Below, in pieces: positions 43,491-53,700 of a DNA stretch of 64,000 nucleotides. Under the pieces are notes generated by a model. The model worked only from the letters and a program-made list of their open reading frames with translations, was not told where the DNA came from and ran no database searches. Numbering within the stretch: the stretch's first letter is position 1; the number at the start of each line of letters is the position of its first letter. Source of the stretch: Anaerolineaceae bacterium (GTDB lineage Bacteria; Chloroflexota; Anaerolineae; Aggregatilineales; Phototrophicaceae); the NCBI GenBank assembly GCA_002702065.1, contig NZXX01000002.1:496001-560000 (forward strand), written 5' to 3'. A program made the translations under genes and the position numbers.

Positions 43491-45458
43491 ATGGGCTTGA
43501 AAACACCCCGGCTCGATGACCGGGCATTTACCGACATTGTCGCCGAGGCTTTGCAGCGGATTCCGCTGTATACGCCGGAGTGGACTGACCATAATCTGAG
43601 CGATCCGGGCATTACGCTGATCGAGTTGTTTGCCTGGATGTCGGATATTATCCTGTACCGGCTGAACCGCGTGCCGGACAAGCATTTCATTAAATTTATG
43701 GAACTGGTCGGGATGCGCCTGCGTGAAGCCGAACCCGCCCGCGCGCCGGTGACCTTCTGGCTGGCCAGCCCGCAGGAACAGGCGGTGGTTATTCCATCTG
43801 CCACCGAAGTGGCGACCACCCGAACCGAGACCGACCCGTCGATCACCTTCAGTACCGACTTCGAGGCGACGATTCAGGTGCCGACGCTGCGCCATGTGCT
43901 GACTCGTCCGTCCGCCGGGGGGCAGTTTCGGTCGCACAACCTGACGGCGCTGGCAAAGGGTTTTGAAGGCCTGAATGTCTTCGAATCGCAGCCGCCGACG
44001 ACCGGCGACACCGTGTATCTGGGCTTTGCCGAAAACCTCAGCCAGCATCTGATCGGCATCGACATGGAAGTGGACAAAGCGGAAGGCGCGGGTATCGACC
44101 CGGATAATCCGCCGTATGTGTGGGAAGTGCTGGGGCGCGGTGAGGACACCCCCTGGGTACCGTGTGACGTGGATTACGACGGCACCAAGGGCTTCAATGT
44201 CAGCGGTCTGGTACGGCTGCACCTGCCCCAGATGCAGGAAGGCGAGCGCGATGGCAAGGTGGCCTACTGGGTGCGCTGCCGCCTGGCGCCGCAGGAAAGC
44301 ATCGGGGCTTACGAAATCAGCCCGCGGGTGCAGCGGCTGGTGGCGCAGTCTTGGGGCATTACCATCCCGACGACCAGCGTAACCACCGTACACGATGAGG
44401 TGATGGGCCGGTCGGATGGCTCGCCGGGCCAGCGCTTCTACCTGGAACACACGCCGATTGTGCCGCGCCTGCCGCGCGAACGCCTGCTGGTGCGGATGGA
44501 GGATGGCACCGAGGAATACTGGACGGAAGTCAGCGACTTCTCGGATTCCGACAAGGACTCGCCGCATTACACGCTCGACAGCCAGACCGGTGAACTGCGG
44601 TTGGGTCCGGCGCTGCCGCAGCGGGATGGCTCGATCTTCCGCTATGGCAAGGTGCCGCCGCGCAATGCCATGCTGGTCATGCGTGCCTACCGTTACGGTG
44701 GCGGGATGGCCGGGAATGTCGGCAAAAACACGCTGAACATCCTGAAAACGTCGCTGTCGCAGGTGGACCGCGTCGCCAACCGCGAAGCCGCCAAAGGTGG
44801 GCGTGATGGCGAAGACCTGGAAGACGCCAAAGTGCGGCTGCCGGGGTATATGCGCACGCTGCGCCGCGCCGTCACGGCTGAGGACTTCGAATATCTGGCG
44901 GAGGAAGCCGCCCCCGGCGACACGGGCAGGGTGTATTGTTTGCAGCCGCCCTATACGCAGGCCGGCGAGGTCAAGGTGCTGGTGATCCCGGCGGTGGCGA
45001 ACCCGGCGGTCTACATCCCACCGGAAAATCTGGTGCTGTCGGATGACGTCCGTGAACGGATCCAGACCTATCTGGATGAACGCCGCCTGCTCTCGACCAA
45101 AATGGAAGTCACCACGCCGACCTATCACTGGGTACAGACGATGGTTCGGTTTCGCGCCAGCCGCTTTGAGAATGCCGATGAGGTGCGCGACCGCGTGCGT
45201 GACCGGCTGTTTGCATTTCTCAACCCGCTAACGGGCGGGCAGGATGGCACGGGCTGGCCGTTCGGGCGCGACCTGTTCGCCTCGGACATCATGGCGGCGC
45301 TGCTGACTGTGCCGGGCGTTGATTTTGTGCGGTCGGTACGCCTGTTCCCGATTGTTTATCAGGATGGCCAGTTCAGCCGCATTGACGAAGTCAGCGAGAT
45401 CGCGCTGTCGGCGCAGGGGGTGGTTGCCTCCTACGAACACGACGTACGTGAGGAATAA
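43491..45458 (+). CDS. Baseplate J-like protein (Afp11)
   Basis: 655 residues. N-terminal FTDIVAEALQRIPLYTPEW and SDPGITLIELFAWM are typical of the eCIS/T4 gp6-like baseplate J family; ARVRLPGYMRTLRRAVTAEDF-type sequence (here KVRLPGYMRTL, RAVTAEDFEYLA) is the conserved middle. The end, DFVRSVRLFP, is also conserved. It forms the baseplate wedge ring. It starts 14 bp after gp25 and ends 2 bp before the FHA-fused gene. Confidence 0.93.
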   Translation: MGLKTPRLDDRAFTDIVAEALQRIPLYTPEWTDHNLSDPGITLIELFAWMSDIILYRLNRVPDKHFIKFMELVGMRLREAEPARAPVTFWLASPQEQAVVIPSATEVATTRTETDPSITFSTDFEATIQVPTLRHVLTRPSAGGQFRSHNLTALAKGFEGLNVFESQPPTTGDTVYLGFAENLSQHLIGIDMEVDKAEGAGIDPDNPPYVWEVLGRGEDTPWVPCDVDYDGTKGFNVSGLVRLHLPQMQEGERDGKVAYWVRCRLAPQESIGAYEISPRVQRLVAQSWGITIPTTSVTTVHDEVMGRSDGSPGQRFYLEHTPIVPRLPRERLLVRMEDGTEEYWTEVSDFSDSDKDSPHYTLDSQTGELRLGPALPQRDGSIFRYGKVPPRNAMLVMRAYRYGGGMAGNVGKNTLNILKTSLSQVDRVANREAAKGGRDGEDLEDAKVRLPGYMRTLRRAVTAEDFEYLAEEAAPGDTGRVYCLQPPYTQAGEVKVLVIPAVANPAVYIPPENLVLSDDVRERIQTYLDERRLLSTKMEVTTPTYHWVQTMVRFRASRFENADEVRDRVRDRLFAFLNPLTGGQDGTGWPFGRDLFASDIMAALLTVPGVDFVRSVRLFPIVYQDGQFSRIDEVSEIALSAQGVVASYEHDVREE

Positions 45459-45460
45459 AT

Positions 45461-46612
45461 ATGGCCGACGAAATCAGAGCCATATTTCGGATTACCGGGC
45501 CGGATGCCCCCCAGGAAGAGATCACGGTCACAACAGCGGGCATCACGATTGGGCGTGTCAGTGGCAATGACCTGGTTCTGAGCCATGCCCAGATCAGCCG
45601 CCGCCATCTGCGCCTGTATATTGATAACGGTGCGGTCTATGTCGAGGACCAGGGCAGCAGCAACGGCACCCGGCTGAACGAAGATCGCATCGAGGCCAAC
45701 TCGCCGCAGCGCCTGAAGGCCGGGGATAACATCGGGCTGGGGCCGTATGTCCTGACGCTGGCGCAGCTCATCATGCCAGAGCCGCCGGAAGAAGCCAAAC
45801 CCGCCCCCGTACCGGATTCGCTGCCAGAGGAATCCCCCCCGGAAGAACCGGAACCGCCACAGGCCGAGCAGCCTGCCGAACCGGAGCCAGAAGCGGAGCC
45901 GGAACCCGAACCAGAGCCTCCGCCAGAACCCGCGCCGCGCACACGCCGCCGGTCCGAACCGAAAAAAGAGGAACCGCCGCCCGCGCCGTTGAAGCCGCCG
46001 GAGATCGATCGGCTGGATGAACTGGAGATTCCGTCGCTGGACCAGCGGCGCGAAGCCTATATCATCGCCGGGCGTGGCGACCGGCAGCTGAGCCGGATGG
46101 ATGGCTATGACACGCGGGGGTATTTGCACGGTATTCCCAAGCCGCCAGAGAAAAGCACCTGGCTGCAATATCTGCCCGCGATTTATGAAGAAGATGAGTT
46201 TGTCGGGCGCTATCTGCTGATTTTTGAATCGTTATTTGCGCCCCTCACCTGGATGGTCGATAATTTTGACCTGTATCTGTCGCCGGAGGTCGCCCCGCAG
46301 GAGTGGCTGGTGTGGATGGGCAGCTGGTTTGACCTGCTGCTGGTGCCGGAACTGCCCGAAGCCCGGATGCGTGCGATCATGGATCAGGCCGGGTGGCTGT
46401 TCCTGCGCCGGGGGACACGGGTCGGGCTGGAACGGCTGCTGCAACTGTATTTTGGGGTGCGGCCAGAGATCATCGAGGACGACGAACCATGCCGTTTTAC
46501 GGTGCGGTTGCCATTAAGCATCAGTGACGTAAAATTGAATCAGGAAGTGATTGAACGATTAATTCGGGTGAGTAAACCGGCTTTTGCTTCTTTTACACTG
46601 GAACTGACCTGA
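45461..46612 (+). CDS. FHA domain fused to a phage tail/baseplate protein (Afp12-position)
   Basis: 383 residues. Residues ~5-105 are a good FHA domain: TIGRVSGNDLVL, AQISRRHLRL (SxxH kept) and SSNGTRLN. A Pro/Glu-rich linker (~105-190) follows. Residues ~222-383 are a contractile-tail baseplate domain of the tail protein I type: STWLQYLPAIYEEDEFVGRY, NFDLYLSPEVAPQEWLVWM, WFDLLLVPELP and RRGTRVGLERLLQLYFG. The start codon follows GAGGAATAA, overlapping the upstream ribosome site with the upstream stop. The FHA domain would place a phosphothreonine-binding site on the baseplate, where it could dock to a phosphorylated membrane partner; the two receptor kinases nearby are obvious candidates. 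This last part is inference. Confidence 0.9.
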   Translation: MADEIRAIFRITGPDAPQEEITVTTAGITIGRVSGNDLVLSHAQISRRHLRLYIDNGAVYVEDQGSSNGTRLNEDRIEANSPQRLKAGDNIGLGPYVLTLAQLIMPEPPEEAKPAPVPDSLPEESPPEEPEPPQAEQPAEPEPEAEPEPEPEPPPEPAPRTRRRSEPKKEEPPPAPLKPPEIDRLDELEIPSLDQRREAYIIAGRGDRQLSRMDGYDTRGYLHGIPKPPEKSTWLQYLPAIYEEDEFVGRYLLIFESLFAPLTWMVDNFDLYLSPEVAPQEWLVWMGSWFDLLLVPELPEARMRAIMDQAGWLFLRRGTRVGLERLLQLYFGVRPEIIEDDEPCRFTVRLPLSISDVKLNQEVIERLIRVSKPAFASFTLELT

Positions 46613-46661
46613 TCCGGACGGTACGACAAAACGGCAAGACGAGTTTTTGAGGAGCACAGCG

Positions 46662-47519
46662 ATGGCAGGGCAACATCTGGATAAAGTGACACAGGGCAAG
46701 TCCGCACACAAGAAGACGGATTCGCAGGCCGAACAGGAAGCACGCCACCGGCCTTTCCGCCTGGAAGACGCCGATGTCATGGATTTGCAGCGTCAACTGG
46801 GCAACCAGGCCACACAGAGCGCACTCGGCATCCAGCGCAGCGCCGCCGCCAGCCTGCCCTCACTGCCGGGCGTGGTGCAGACCAAGCTGACCGTCAACGA
46901 ACCCGGCGACCAGTACGAACAGGAAGCCGATCAGGTCGCCAAAGACGTGATGACCATGCCGGACCCGGTGCAGCGCGAAGGCATGGAAGAAGAAGAATTG
47001 CAGATGAAATCGATCCAGCGCGAAGAAATGCCCGAAGAGGAAGAGCTTCAGATGAAGGCGATCCAACGGGAAGGGCTGGAAGAAGAAGAAGAGCTGCAAA
47101 TGAAGCCCATCCAGCGCGAAGGACTGGAAGAAGAAGAGGAGATGATGCAGGCCAAGCGCATCTCCGATGTCCAGCGCGACAGCAGCGCTGCCGTGCCGTC
47201 TGTCAGCGAAGACATGGAATCGCAGATTCAGGGCGCGAAAGGTGGCGGTCAGGCTCTGCCGGACGACACCCGCGATTTCCTCGAACCGCGTTTCGGGCAG
47301 GATTTCAGCGATGTCCGGGTTCACACCGGGTCCGAAGCGTCCGACCTGAGCAACAGCCTTCAGGCGCGGGCGTTCACCACCGGCAGCGATATTTTCTTCC
47401 GCGATGGCGACTATAACCCAAGCAGCGATGCCGGGCGCGAACTGCTGGCGCATGAGCTGACGCATGTGGTACAGCAGGGCGGCAGCGGTGACCTGCAAGC
47501 GAAGAAGGATGACGAATAG
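46662..47519 (+). CDS. eCIS-core DUF4157 protein, putative cargo or adaptor
   Basis: 285 residues from the ATG at 46662, with GAGGAG 7 nt upstream; an earlier in-frame start at 46647 overlaps that site. Residues ~25-60 carry LEDADVMDLQRQLGNQA; ~107-172 are acidic repeats with QR motifs. The DUF4157 domain (~200-275) has FLEPRFGQDFSDVRVHT, ALQ-type SLQARAFTTGSDIFF and the metallopeptidase-like LLAHELTHVVQQ (HELTH ~264-268). DUF4157 is a known marker of eCIS loci and is often fused to toxins, but here there is no extra toxin domain. Whether HELTH is catalytic is not established. It is the last gene of the operon. Confidence 0.9.
   Translation: MAGQHLDKVTQGKSAHKKTDSQAEQEARHRPFRLEDADVMDLQRQLGNQATQSALGIQRSAAASLPSLPGVVQTKLTVNEPGDQYEQEADQVAKDVMTMPDPVQREGMEEEELQMKSIQREEMPEEEELQMKAIQREGLEEEEELQMKPIQREGLEEEEEMMQAKRISDVQRDSSAAVPSVSEDMESQIQGAKGGGQALPDDTRDFLEPRFGQDFSDVRVHTGSEASDLSNSLQARAFTTGSDIFFRDGDYNPSSDAGRELLAHELTHVVQQGGSGDLQAKKDDE
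46980..47178 (+). repeat. Acidic in-frame tandem repeat in the DUF4157 gene
   Basis: Four units of ~15-20 residues with the pattern EEEELQMKxIQRE (the last diverged to EEMMQAKRISDVQRD). The family is known for [IVL]QR-rich repeats before DUF4157. Confidence 0.8.
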
Positions 47520-47718
47520 AATTGTCAGCGGGTGTTGTGCGCTGCGGTCGATAAATCGCTGCTGATTTTGGGTTTAATGCCTATTCCGGAATTATGATGA
47601 AGGCCTGCTTCTGGCGGGTCATTCTGTTTGGCACCGCACCGGCCCATTCCTGAACGGTGGGTAACCTGTACGTCATGATATGCTTTAGACATTCGCAATC
47701 ACCATTTTGGAGCTTCAT

Positions 47719-50619
47719 GTGGCAACAACCGGCCAGCAAATAGATCATTACCGCGTCGAAAGCCTGTTGGGCGAGGGCGGCATGGGCGCTGTCTACCTGG
47801 CGAAGGACCTCAACTTGCAGCGCAACGTGGCGCTGAAGGTGATGCACGACCAGTTTGCCAATCAGGACCAGTTTCAGCGGCGGTTTATTCAGGAAGCGCG
47901 GGCCGCGGCAGCCCTGAAGCACGATAACATCGTCCAGATTTATGACTGCGATATTAAAGATGGTTACCTGTTCATCGCGATGGAGCAGATCACCGGGGGC
48001 AGCCTGCGCGACTATATCCAGCGCGAAACACAGGGCAATCAGATCGACGAAGAATTGATCGTCGAAATGGTACGGCAGCTAGCCGATGCGCTGCATTATG
48101 CCCACCAGCGCGAGATGATCCATCGCGATATTAAGCCGGATAATGTGCTGCTCAAGGAAATCGAAGGCGCACCCCCGACCAAACGCCTGCGGCCTATCCT
48201 GACCGATTTTGGGCTGGCGAAGCTGGCGCAGGGCAGCATGCTCGACACGGCGCTGGGCGAAACGCTGGGCACGCCGGAGTACATGTCGCCGGAACAATGT
48301 ACCAACGACCGCATTGACGAACGCAGCGATATTTACGCGCTGGGCGTGCTGTTGTACGAGATGCTCACCGGGCGGGTGCCCTTCCCCTTCCGCAATATGC
48401 ATGACGCCATCCGCGATCACACGCAGACGCCCGTGCCCGACATTCAGAAGCTGCGCGGGATGAATGTCGAACTGGAAAAGATCGTGCTCACCTGCCTGGC
48501 CAAAGACCCCAAAGACCGGTATCAAACGGCGCGCGAACTGGCGCGGGCGCTGGAACGCTACCAGCAGCAGCCGGACGCCGACGCCCTCATCGGCACGCAG
48601 CTTGTCGAGGAAGCGCCAGCGGTTTACGCTGGGCCGGTAACGATTCACGTGGAGGATGGGGGCCGCAAGGACCAGCGTTATTTTGACCAGAACGACATTA
48701 CCATCGGGCGTGCTGATGACCAGCACCTGAAGCTGGTCGGCGACAAGCGGGTGTCGCGCCGCCATGCGCGGGTCACGCGTTCCCCGGAAAAAGGGTATCA
48801 GATTACGGACCTGGGGTCTGGCAACGGCACGCGGCTGAACGGTCTGCCGCTGCAAGCCCATGTCCCAACCGAGTGGCCGCTGGATGGCGTGGTCGAACTG
48901 GGACCATGCACGCTGCGTCTGGAAAAAGCCGAAGCGCGGCAGCAGCCCCCGGCGGCGGATTTTGATCCGCTGATTACCCGGCTGGATGACCTGCCCGCAC
49001 CGGCCAGCCCGCCACCGGCTGGATCGTCGCTGTACGAAACCGGGCTGGATTCACCCCCGCCGCAGCAGCCACCACGCACCCGTGTGAACCCGAACCCGCA
49101 GCCCCAACCGCCGCGTACCCGCGTTAACCCGAACCCGAATCCGCAGCCAGCGCCCATGCCATCACCGGCAGGGTCCTATGGCAGCAGCGAAGACACGATC
49201 CACGTCACGATGGATACCAACCGGCTGATGGTCGAGCCGCAGCGCCCGACCTTCCTCAGCATCACCGTGCTGAATCAGAGCAAGCTGGTCGATCATTTCA
49301 GTATTCAGATTCTGGGCATTCCGCAGGATTGGTATACGGTGCAAAGCGGTGACCTGCGCTTGATGCCCGGCGACCGGGGTGTCGCCAATATCGCCTTCAA
49401 TGTGCCGCGCACCAGCTCCAGCACCGCCGGTGACCATGCCGCCGAAGTGCGCATTGACGCGGTGAAGCAGAACCTGAACCCCAAGATCGTGGCGCTGACC
49501 GTGGTGGTGTCGCCATTTTATGATTATGACACCGACCTCGAACCGTCTCTGGTCAAGCGGCGGCGCACCACCCTTGTTATTAACAACCGGGGCAACGCCA
49601 CCAATACCTACAACATCAGCGCGTCGGACCCGGCGCATGATCTCGACTTCGATATGGAGTCGCGGCAGGTCACGCTGAGGCCGGGCGAGATGCTCGACGT
49701 GCCGATTTTGGTGACGCCCAAGCAGCGCCCGTTGCTTGGTTCGCCGCAGCAAAAAGCGTTTGAGGTTGAAGTCACCACCGGCCTAGTGGATCGACCACCC
49801 CAGCCAGAACGGGGCACACTGGTTGTGAACCCGCGCCTGCCACGCTGGTTGTTGATGCTCATTCCGCTGTTGTTACTGTTGTGCGGTGCGCTGGCATTGC
49901 TGCTGATGAATCAGGATCAGCAGACGCAGGCCACGGCGACCGCCATGACTGCTGTTGTTCAGGGGACATCGGCAGCAGCGGACCTGACGGCGACGGCAGC
50001 GGCGGACCCGGATGAGGATGACCTGACCACCGCCGAAGAAGATCGCCTTGGCACCGACCCCTTCAACCCGGATACGGATGGTGATGGGCTGCTGGATGGC
50101 GAAGAAGTAAATATTCATGGGACCGACCCCAAGAAGCGCGATACGGATGGGGATACGCTGGATGATGGCACCGAAGTCGATACCGGCTGCCTCAGCCCGA
50201 TCAACCCCAACACGTTTGGCGCGCCCGGCCCGCCGGACAACGTGCGCTTTGCCGAAGGGAACCCGTGTACGCTGCCAACACCAACGCAAACCCCGCTCCC
50301 GCCGGAACTGGCAAACTGCCCGGATTCACCGGAGGCCCGGCTGTCTGTCGGTGGGCGTGGGCAGGTCGAACCGGGTGGTCGTCCCAATCGCCTGCGCGCC
50401 GATCCGTCCACCGAAGCCGAAGCGATGGAACCGCCGTTACAACCGGGGGTGCGCTTTACGGTCGTGGGTGGACCAACCTGTAACACCGCCGAAGGGGGAC
50501 CGCTGATCCGCTTCTGGCAGGTGAATGCGGGTGGGCGCATCGGCTGGACAGCGGAAGGTTGGCTCGATGACGACGCAGATGACGACAAGTATTATCTGGA
50601 ACCGTCTGAAGACAGTTAA
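47719..50619 (+). CDS. Receptor Ser/Thr kinase with FHA, Ig-like, Ca-binding and SH3-like domains
   Basis: 966 residues from the GTG at 47719, which has GGAG 6 nt upstream; a TTG at 47707 would add four residues. The kinase domain (~10-270) is canonical: [13 protein letters not shown] (K40), HRDIKPDN (D137), DFG (D163), [10 protein letters not shown]. An FHA domain follows (~310-400: [29 protein letters not shown]). After a Pro-rich linker come two Ig-like beta-sandwich segments (~485-700), then one span at ~707-730. Outside are TSP3/EF-hand-like Ca-binding repeats ([12 protein letters not shown]) and a bacterial SH3-like domain (~850-966). It stands just after the injection-system operon with its own upstream region, so it is a strong candidate to phosphorylate the baseplate or its receptors. 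Confidence 0.92.
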   Translation: MATTGQQIDHYRVESLLGEGGMGAVYLAKDLNLQRNVALKVMHDQFANQDQFQRRFIQEARAAAALKHDNIVQIYDCDIKDGYLFIAMEQITGGSLRDYIQRETQGNQIDEELIVEMVRQLADALHYAHQREMIHRDIKPDNVLLKEIEGAPPTKRLRPILTDFGLAKLAQGSMLDTALGETLGTPEYMSPEQCTNDRIDERSDIYALGVLLYEMLTGRVPFPFRNMHDAIRDHTQTPVPDIQKLRGMNVELEKIVLTCLAKDPKDRYQTARELARALERYQQQPDADALIGTQLVEEAPAVYAGPVTIHVEDGGRKDQRYFDQNDITIGRADDQHLKLVGDKRVSRRHARVTRSPEKGYQITDLGSGNGTRLNGLPLQAHVPTEWPLDGVVELGPCTLRLEKAEARQQPPAADFDPLITRLDDLPAPASPPPAGSSLYETGLDSPPPQQPPRTRVNPNPQPQPPRTRVNPNPNPQPAPMPSPAGSYGSSEDTIHVTMDTNRLMVEPQRPTFLSITVLNQSKLVDHFSIQILGIPQDWYTVQSGDLRLMPGDRGVANIAFNVPRTSSSTAGDHAAEVRIDAVKQNLNPKIVALTVVVSPFYDYDTDLEPSLVKRRRTTLVINNRGNATNTYNISASDPAHDLDFDMESRQVTLRPGEMLDVPILVTPKQRPLLGSPQQKAFEVEVTTGLVDRPPQPERGTLVVNPRLPRWLLMLIPLLLLLCGALALLLMNQDQQTQATATAMTAVVQGTSAAADLTATAAADPDEDDLTTAEEDRLGTDPFNPDTDGDGLLDGEEVNIHGTDPKKRDTDGDTLDDGTEVDTGCLSPINPNTFGAPGPPDNVRFAEGNPCTLPTPTQTPLPPELANCPDSPEARLSVGGRGQVEPGGRPNRLRADPSTEAEAMEPPLQPGVRFTVVGGPTCNTAEGGPLIRFWQVNAGGRIGWTAEGWLDDDADDDKYYLEPSEDS

Positions 50620-50647
50620 GCTCAGGTGTGTATCGTGTCACAACAGG

Positions 50648-50670
50648 CCCGGTCCGTTACCGGGTCTTTT
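50648..50670 (+). terminator. Intrinsic terminator after the second kinase
   Basis: CCCGGT (50648-50653) pairs with ACCGGG (50659-50664) across a 5-nt loop, followed by TCTTTT. Confidence 0.8.
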
Positions 50671-50718
50671 CGTTTATCGTTACAATAGAGCAACCAATGT
50701 AACGACAACGGATATTCA

Positions 50719-53700
50719 ATGAGATTTCATCGAAGTGCTGTAAAAGCATTCTTAGCATGGCTGATCCGACCATCACCGTCGCTTCAGCCGGCAGACCGCC
50801 GTCGACAGTCACAGTTGCTGGCCATATTGCTGCTGATGGTCGCCCCGATTGGCCTGATCGTTTCGTTATTTACCACAAACCCGCTTGTACGGGAACGCAT
50901 CGGCGCACCAGAACTGGTTGGCGCGCTGACCCTCAGTCTATTCGCCATTATTCCTTATCTCATCAATCGCCGGGGCCATGTCGAGCAGGCGGCCAGGCTG
51001 ACGGTGTATGTCAGCGCGGCCATCATCTATGTCGTGGCCCTGCACCCCGATAACCCACAGGGGATGGACAGCCTGCTGCGTTTGCTGCTGCCCATCCTGG
51101 TGGCGTCGCTGTTCTTTACAACGAAGCAACAGTTGTTTCTGGTCGGCCTGGTGCTGATGGCTGCGCTGGTTGCGCCGCTGCTGGCTCCTCATCTGGTCGT
51201 GGCGGATTCGTTGATTGGGCCATTCAGTTTTTTGCTGATTGCCTCGATATTGGTGGTACTGCTCTCGGTTTCGCGCAGCCAACTGGAAAAAGATCGACAG
51301 TCCGAACTGCGCGCGCAGGAGATGCGGCACGGCCAGTTACTGGATGCAGCGTTCGACGCCATTCTCACCCACCAGGATGGCAGGCTCTCGGATGTGAGTG
51401 GGGGTTTCGAGCCATTGTTTGGTCATTCGAGCGTTGATGGGCTTAACCTTGATGACTTCATCACGGAAGAACTTCTTGCGGAAAATGACACCGGGGCACG
51501 CCGCTGCGAGGCGAAGATGCGCCGCAAGGATGGCTCAGAATTTTACGCCGAACTCATTACGATTGACCGGGCGCATGGTACACACCCGGTATCCATTACG
51601 GCTGTTCGGGATGTCAGCCGGGCGCGACGGGTGGAGCAGGCCCTGCGCGAAAGCGAACGGCGTTTCCGCCTGCTGACGGAAAGCTCGCCCGATTTCGTCT
51701 ATATCTGGGAAGCCGGGGCCGACCACGTGCCCTACTTCAACCGCGATGGTTTTCTGGGTTACACCCATGAAGAACTGGCCGTTCCGGGTTATCTCGCCAG
51801 TCAGACACATCCCGACGACTGGATGAACCTGCAAGCCCACTGGCAGTCGGTTTATCAGAACCAGCCGGCAGAAACGACGCAGCCCGTTGAATATCGTATC
51901 CGGCATATGCAGGGACACTGGGAGTGGCTGGAGCGCTGGGACGTGGTGCTGATGCAGCGGCCTGGGGCCAAGCCGGATCAGATTCTGGTGACGCTGCGTG
52001 TCATTACCACGCGCAAAAAAGCTGAGGACGAACTGCGCGCCAGCGAAGCCTATAATCGCGCCCTGCTCGATGCCATCCCGGACTGGATTATCCATGTTGA
52101 TCCTAAAGGTCATTTCACCGGTGTCTGGCCGTCCAAAACGCCGCTGGCTACCGTGGCGCATTCCAAACCGGGAGATCTGGTTGGACGCAATATCAATAAT
52201 TTCCTGTTGGGGGATGCTGCCGAGCAGGCCACGCAGGCGATTCAACTTGCGCTCGATACGGGCGAGGTTCAGGTGCGGGAATATCGCTATGGTCCGTCGG
52301 TGGAACCGGGGCGCTTTTTTGAGGCGCGGTGGGTGGCACACAAGCCCAACGAGGTGATCGCCATTGTGCGCGACGTCACCCAGCGCAAGGCTCAGGAAGA
52401 CCGGCTGCGGCGTGAGGCAAGTATCTACCAGCATGTGGTCGAAGCCATTATTGTGATGGATGTGAGCAACGACGAATACCGGATTCGTGGCATGAACCCG
52501 GCTGCCCAGAAACTGTATGGCTGGCAGGAAGATGAAGTCGTCGGTCGTCTGTTCATTGATGTGTTTCGCCCGCAGTATGGCGAAGGTCTGACGCGCGAAC
52601 ATGTCATTGACGCGCTGAGCAGCGCGGGCCACTGGAGTGGTGAGATCATCCACCTGCACCGCGATGGGACACCGCTGCGGGTGCACAGTTCGGTGACGAT
52701 GCTGCACGATTCGAATGGCGACCCAACCGGGGCAGTGGCCGTTATTCTGGACGTGACCCGCTGGGTGCAGGCCGAAACCGCACTGCGCACCAGTGAAGAA
52801 CGCCTCCAGACTGCGCTGAAAGGCTCGCCGGTTGTCGTTTCGGATCAGGACCGGGAACTGCGCTATACCTGGATTCATAATCCGGCGCTGGATTTCGACC
52901 CGAATACGATCCTCGGCAAGCGCGATGCCGAAGTGCTGGAACGGCCTGAGGATGCTGAACGCGTTGAAAGCCTGAAACGGCAGGTGCTGGAATCCGGTGT
53001 TGGCTTGCGGCGGGCGGTTCAGTGGCAGCAGCGCGGCGAAACGCGTTACTACGACCTGACGATTGAACCCCTGCACGATGTAAGTGGGGAGGTTATCGGC
53101 ATTACCTGCGCCCAGTTCGACATGACAGAGCGCGTCCGCGAGGAAGAAGCCCGCCAGAAAGTGCAGCATCTGCTGCAAACGGTGATCGCGAATGTGCCGA
53201 TTGTGATCTGGGCGGTTGATCGTGAGGGAATGGTGACGCTGGCGGAAGGCCGCAGCCTGGGTGCGCTGGGTTTGGAAGCCGGGATGGTGGTCGGCAAGTC
53301 GATTTATGAGGTCTTGCCACAAACACCGCCGCTGCTTTCCGAGCTTCAGCGGGCGCTCAACGGGGAAGCGGTAACTTCGTTTGTCGAGATCGGCCAGACA
53401 CACTATCAGATCTATTATCGTCCCGTCTTCGATGCCTCTGGCCAGCCGGACGGTCTGGTCATCGCGACGATGGACATCAGCGAACGTATGCGGGCCGAAC
53501 GGCAGGAGCTTCATCTGGCGCTTGAACACGAGCGTATCAACATGCTTCAGCGGTTCATGGGGGATGTGTCGCACGACTTCCGCACCCCCCTGACCTCGAT
53601 CAAACTCAGCCTGTATCTGCTGACTCACTCGGAGGAAGACGCCCGACGCCAGCGGCACATTCAGGTGATCGAGATGCAGACCACACGGTTGGAAAAGCTG

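Noticed and set aside
32002-47519. Prophage or type VI secretion system
   Set aside because: No capsid, terminase, portal or integrase genes, no TssJLM membrane complex and no ClpV; the Afp15-type ATPase, DUF4255 cap, LysM and DUF4157 genes point to an eCIS.
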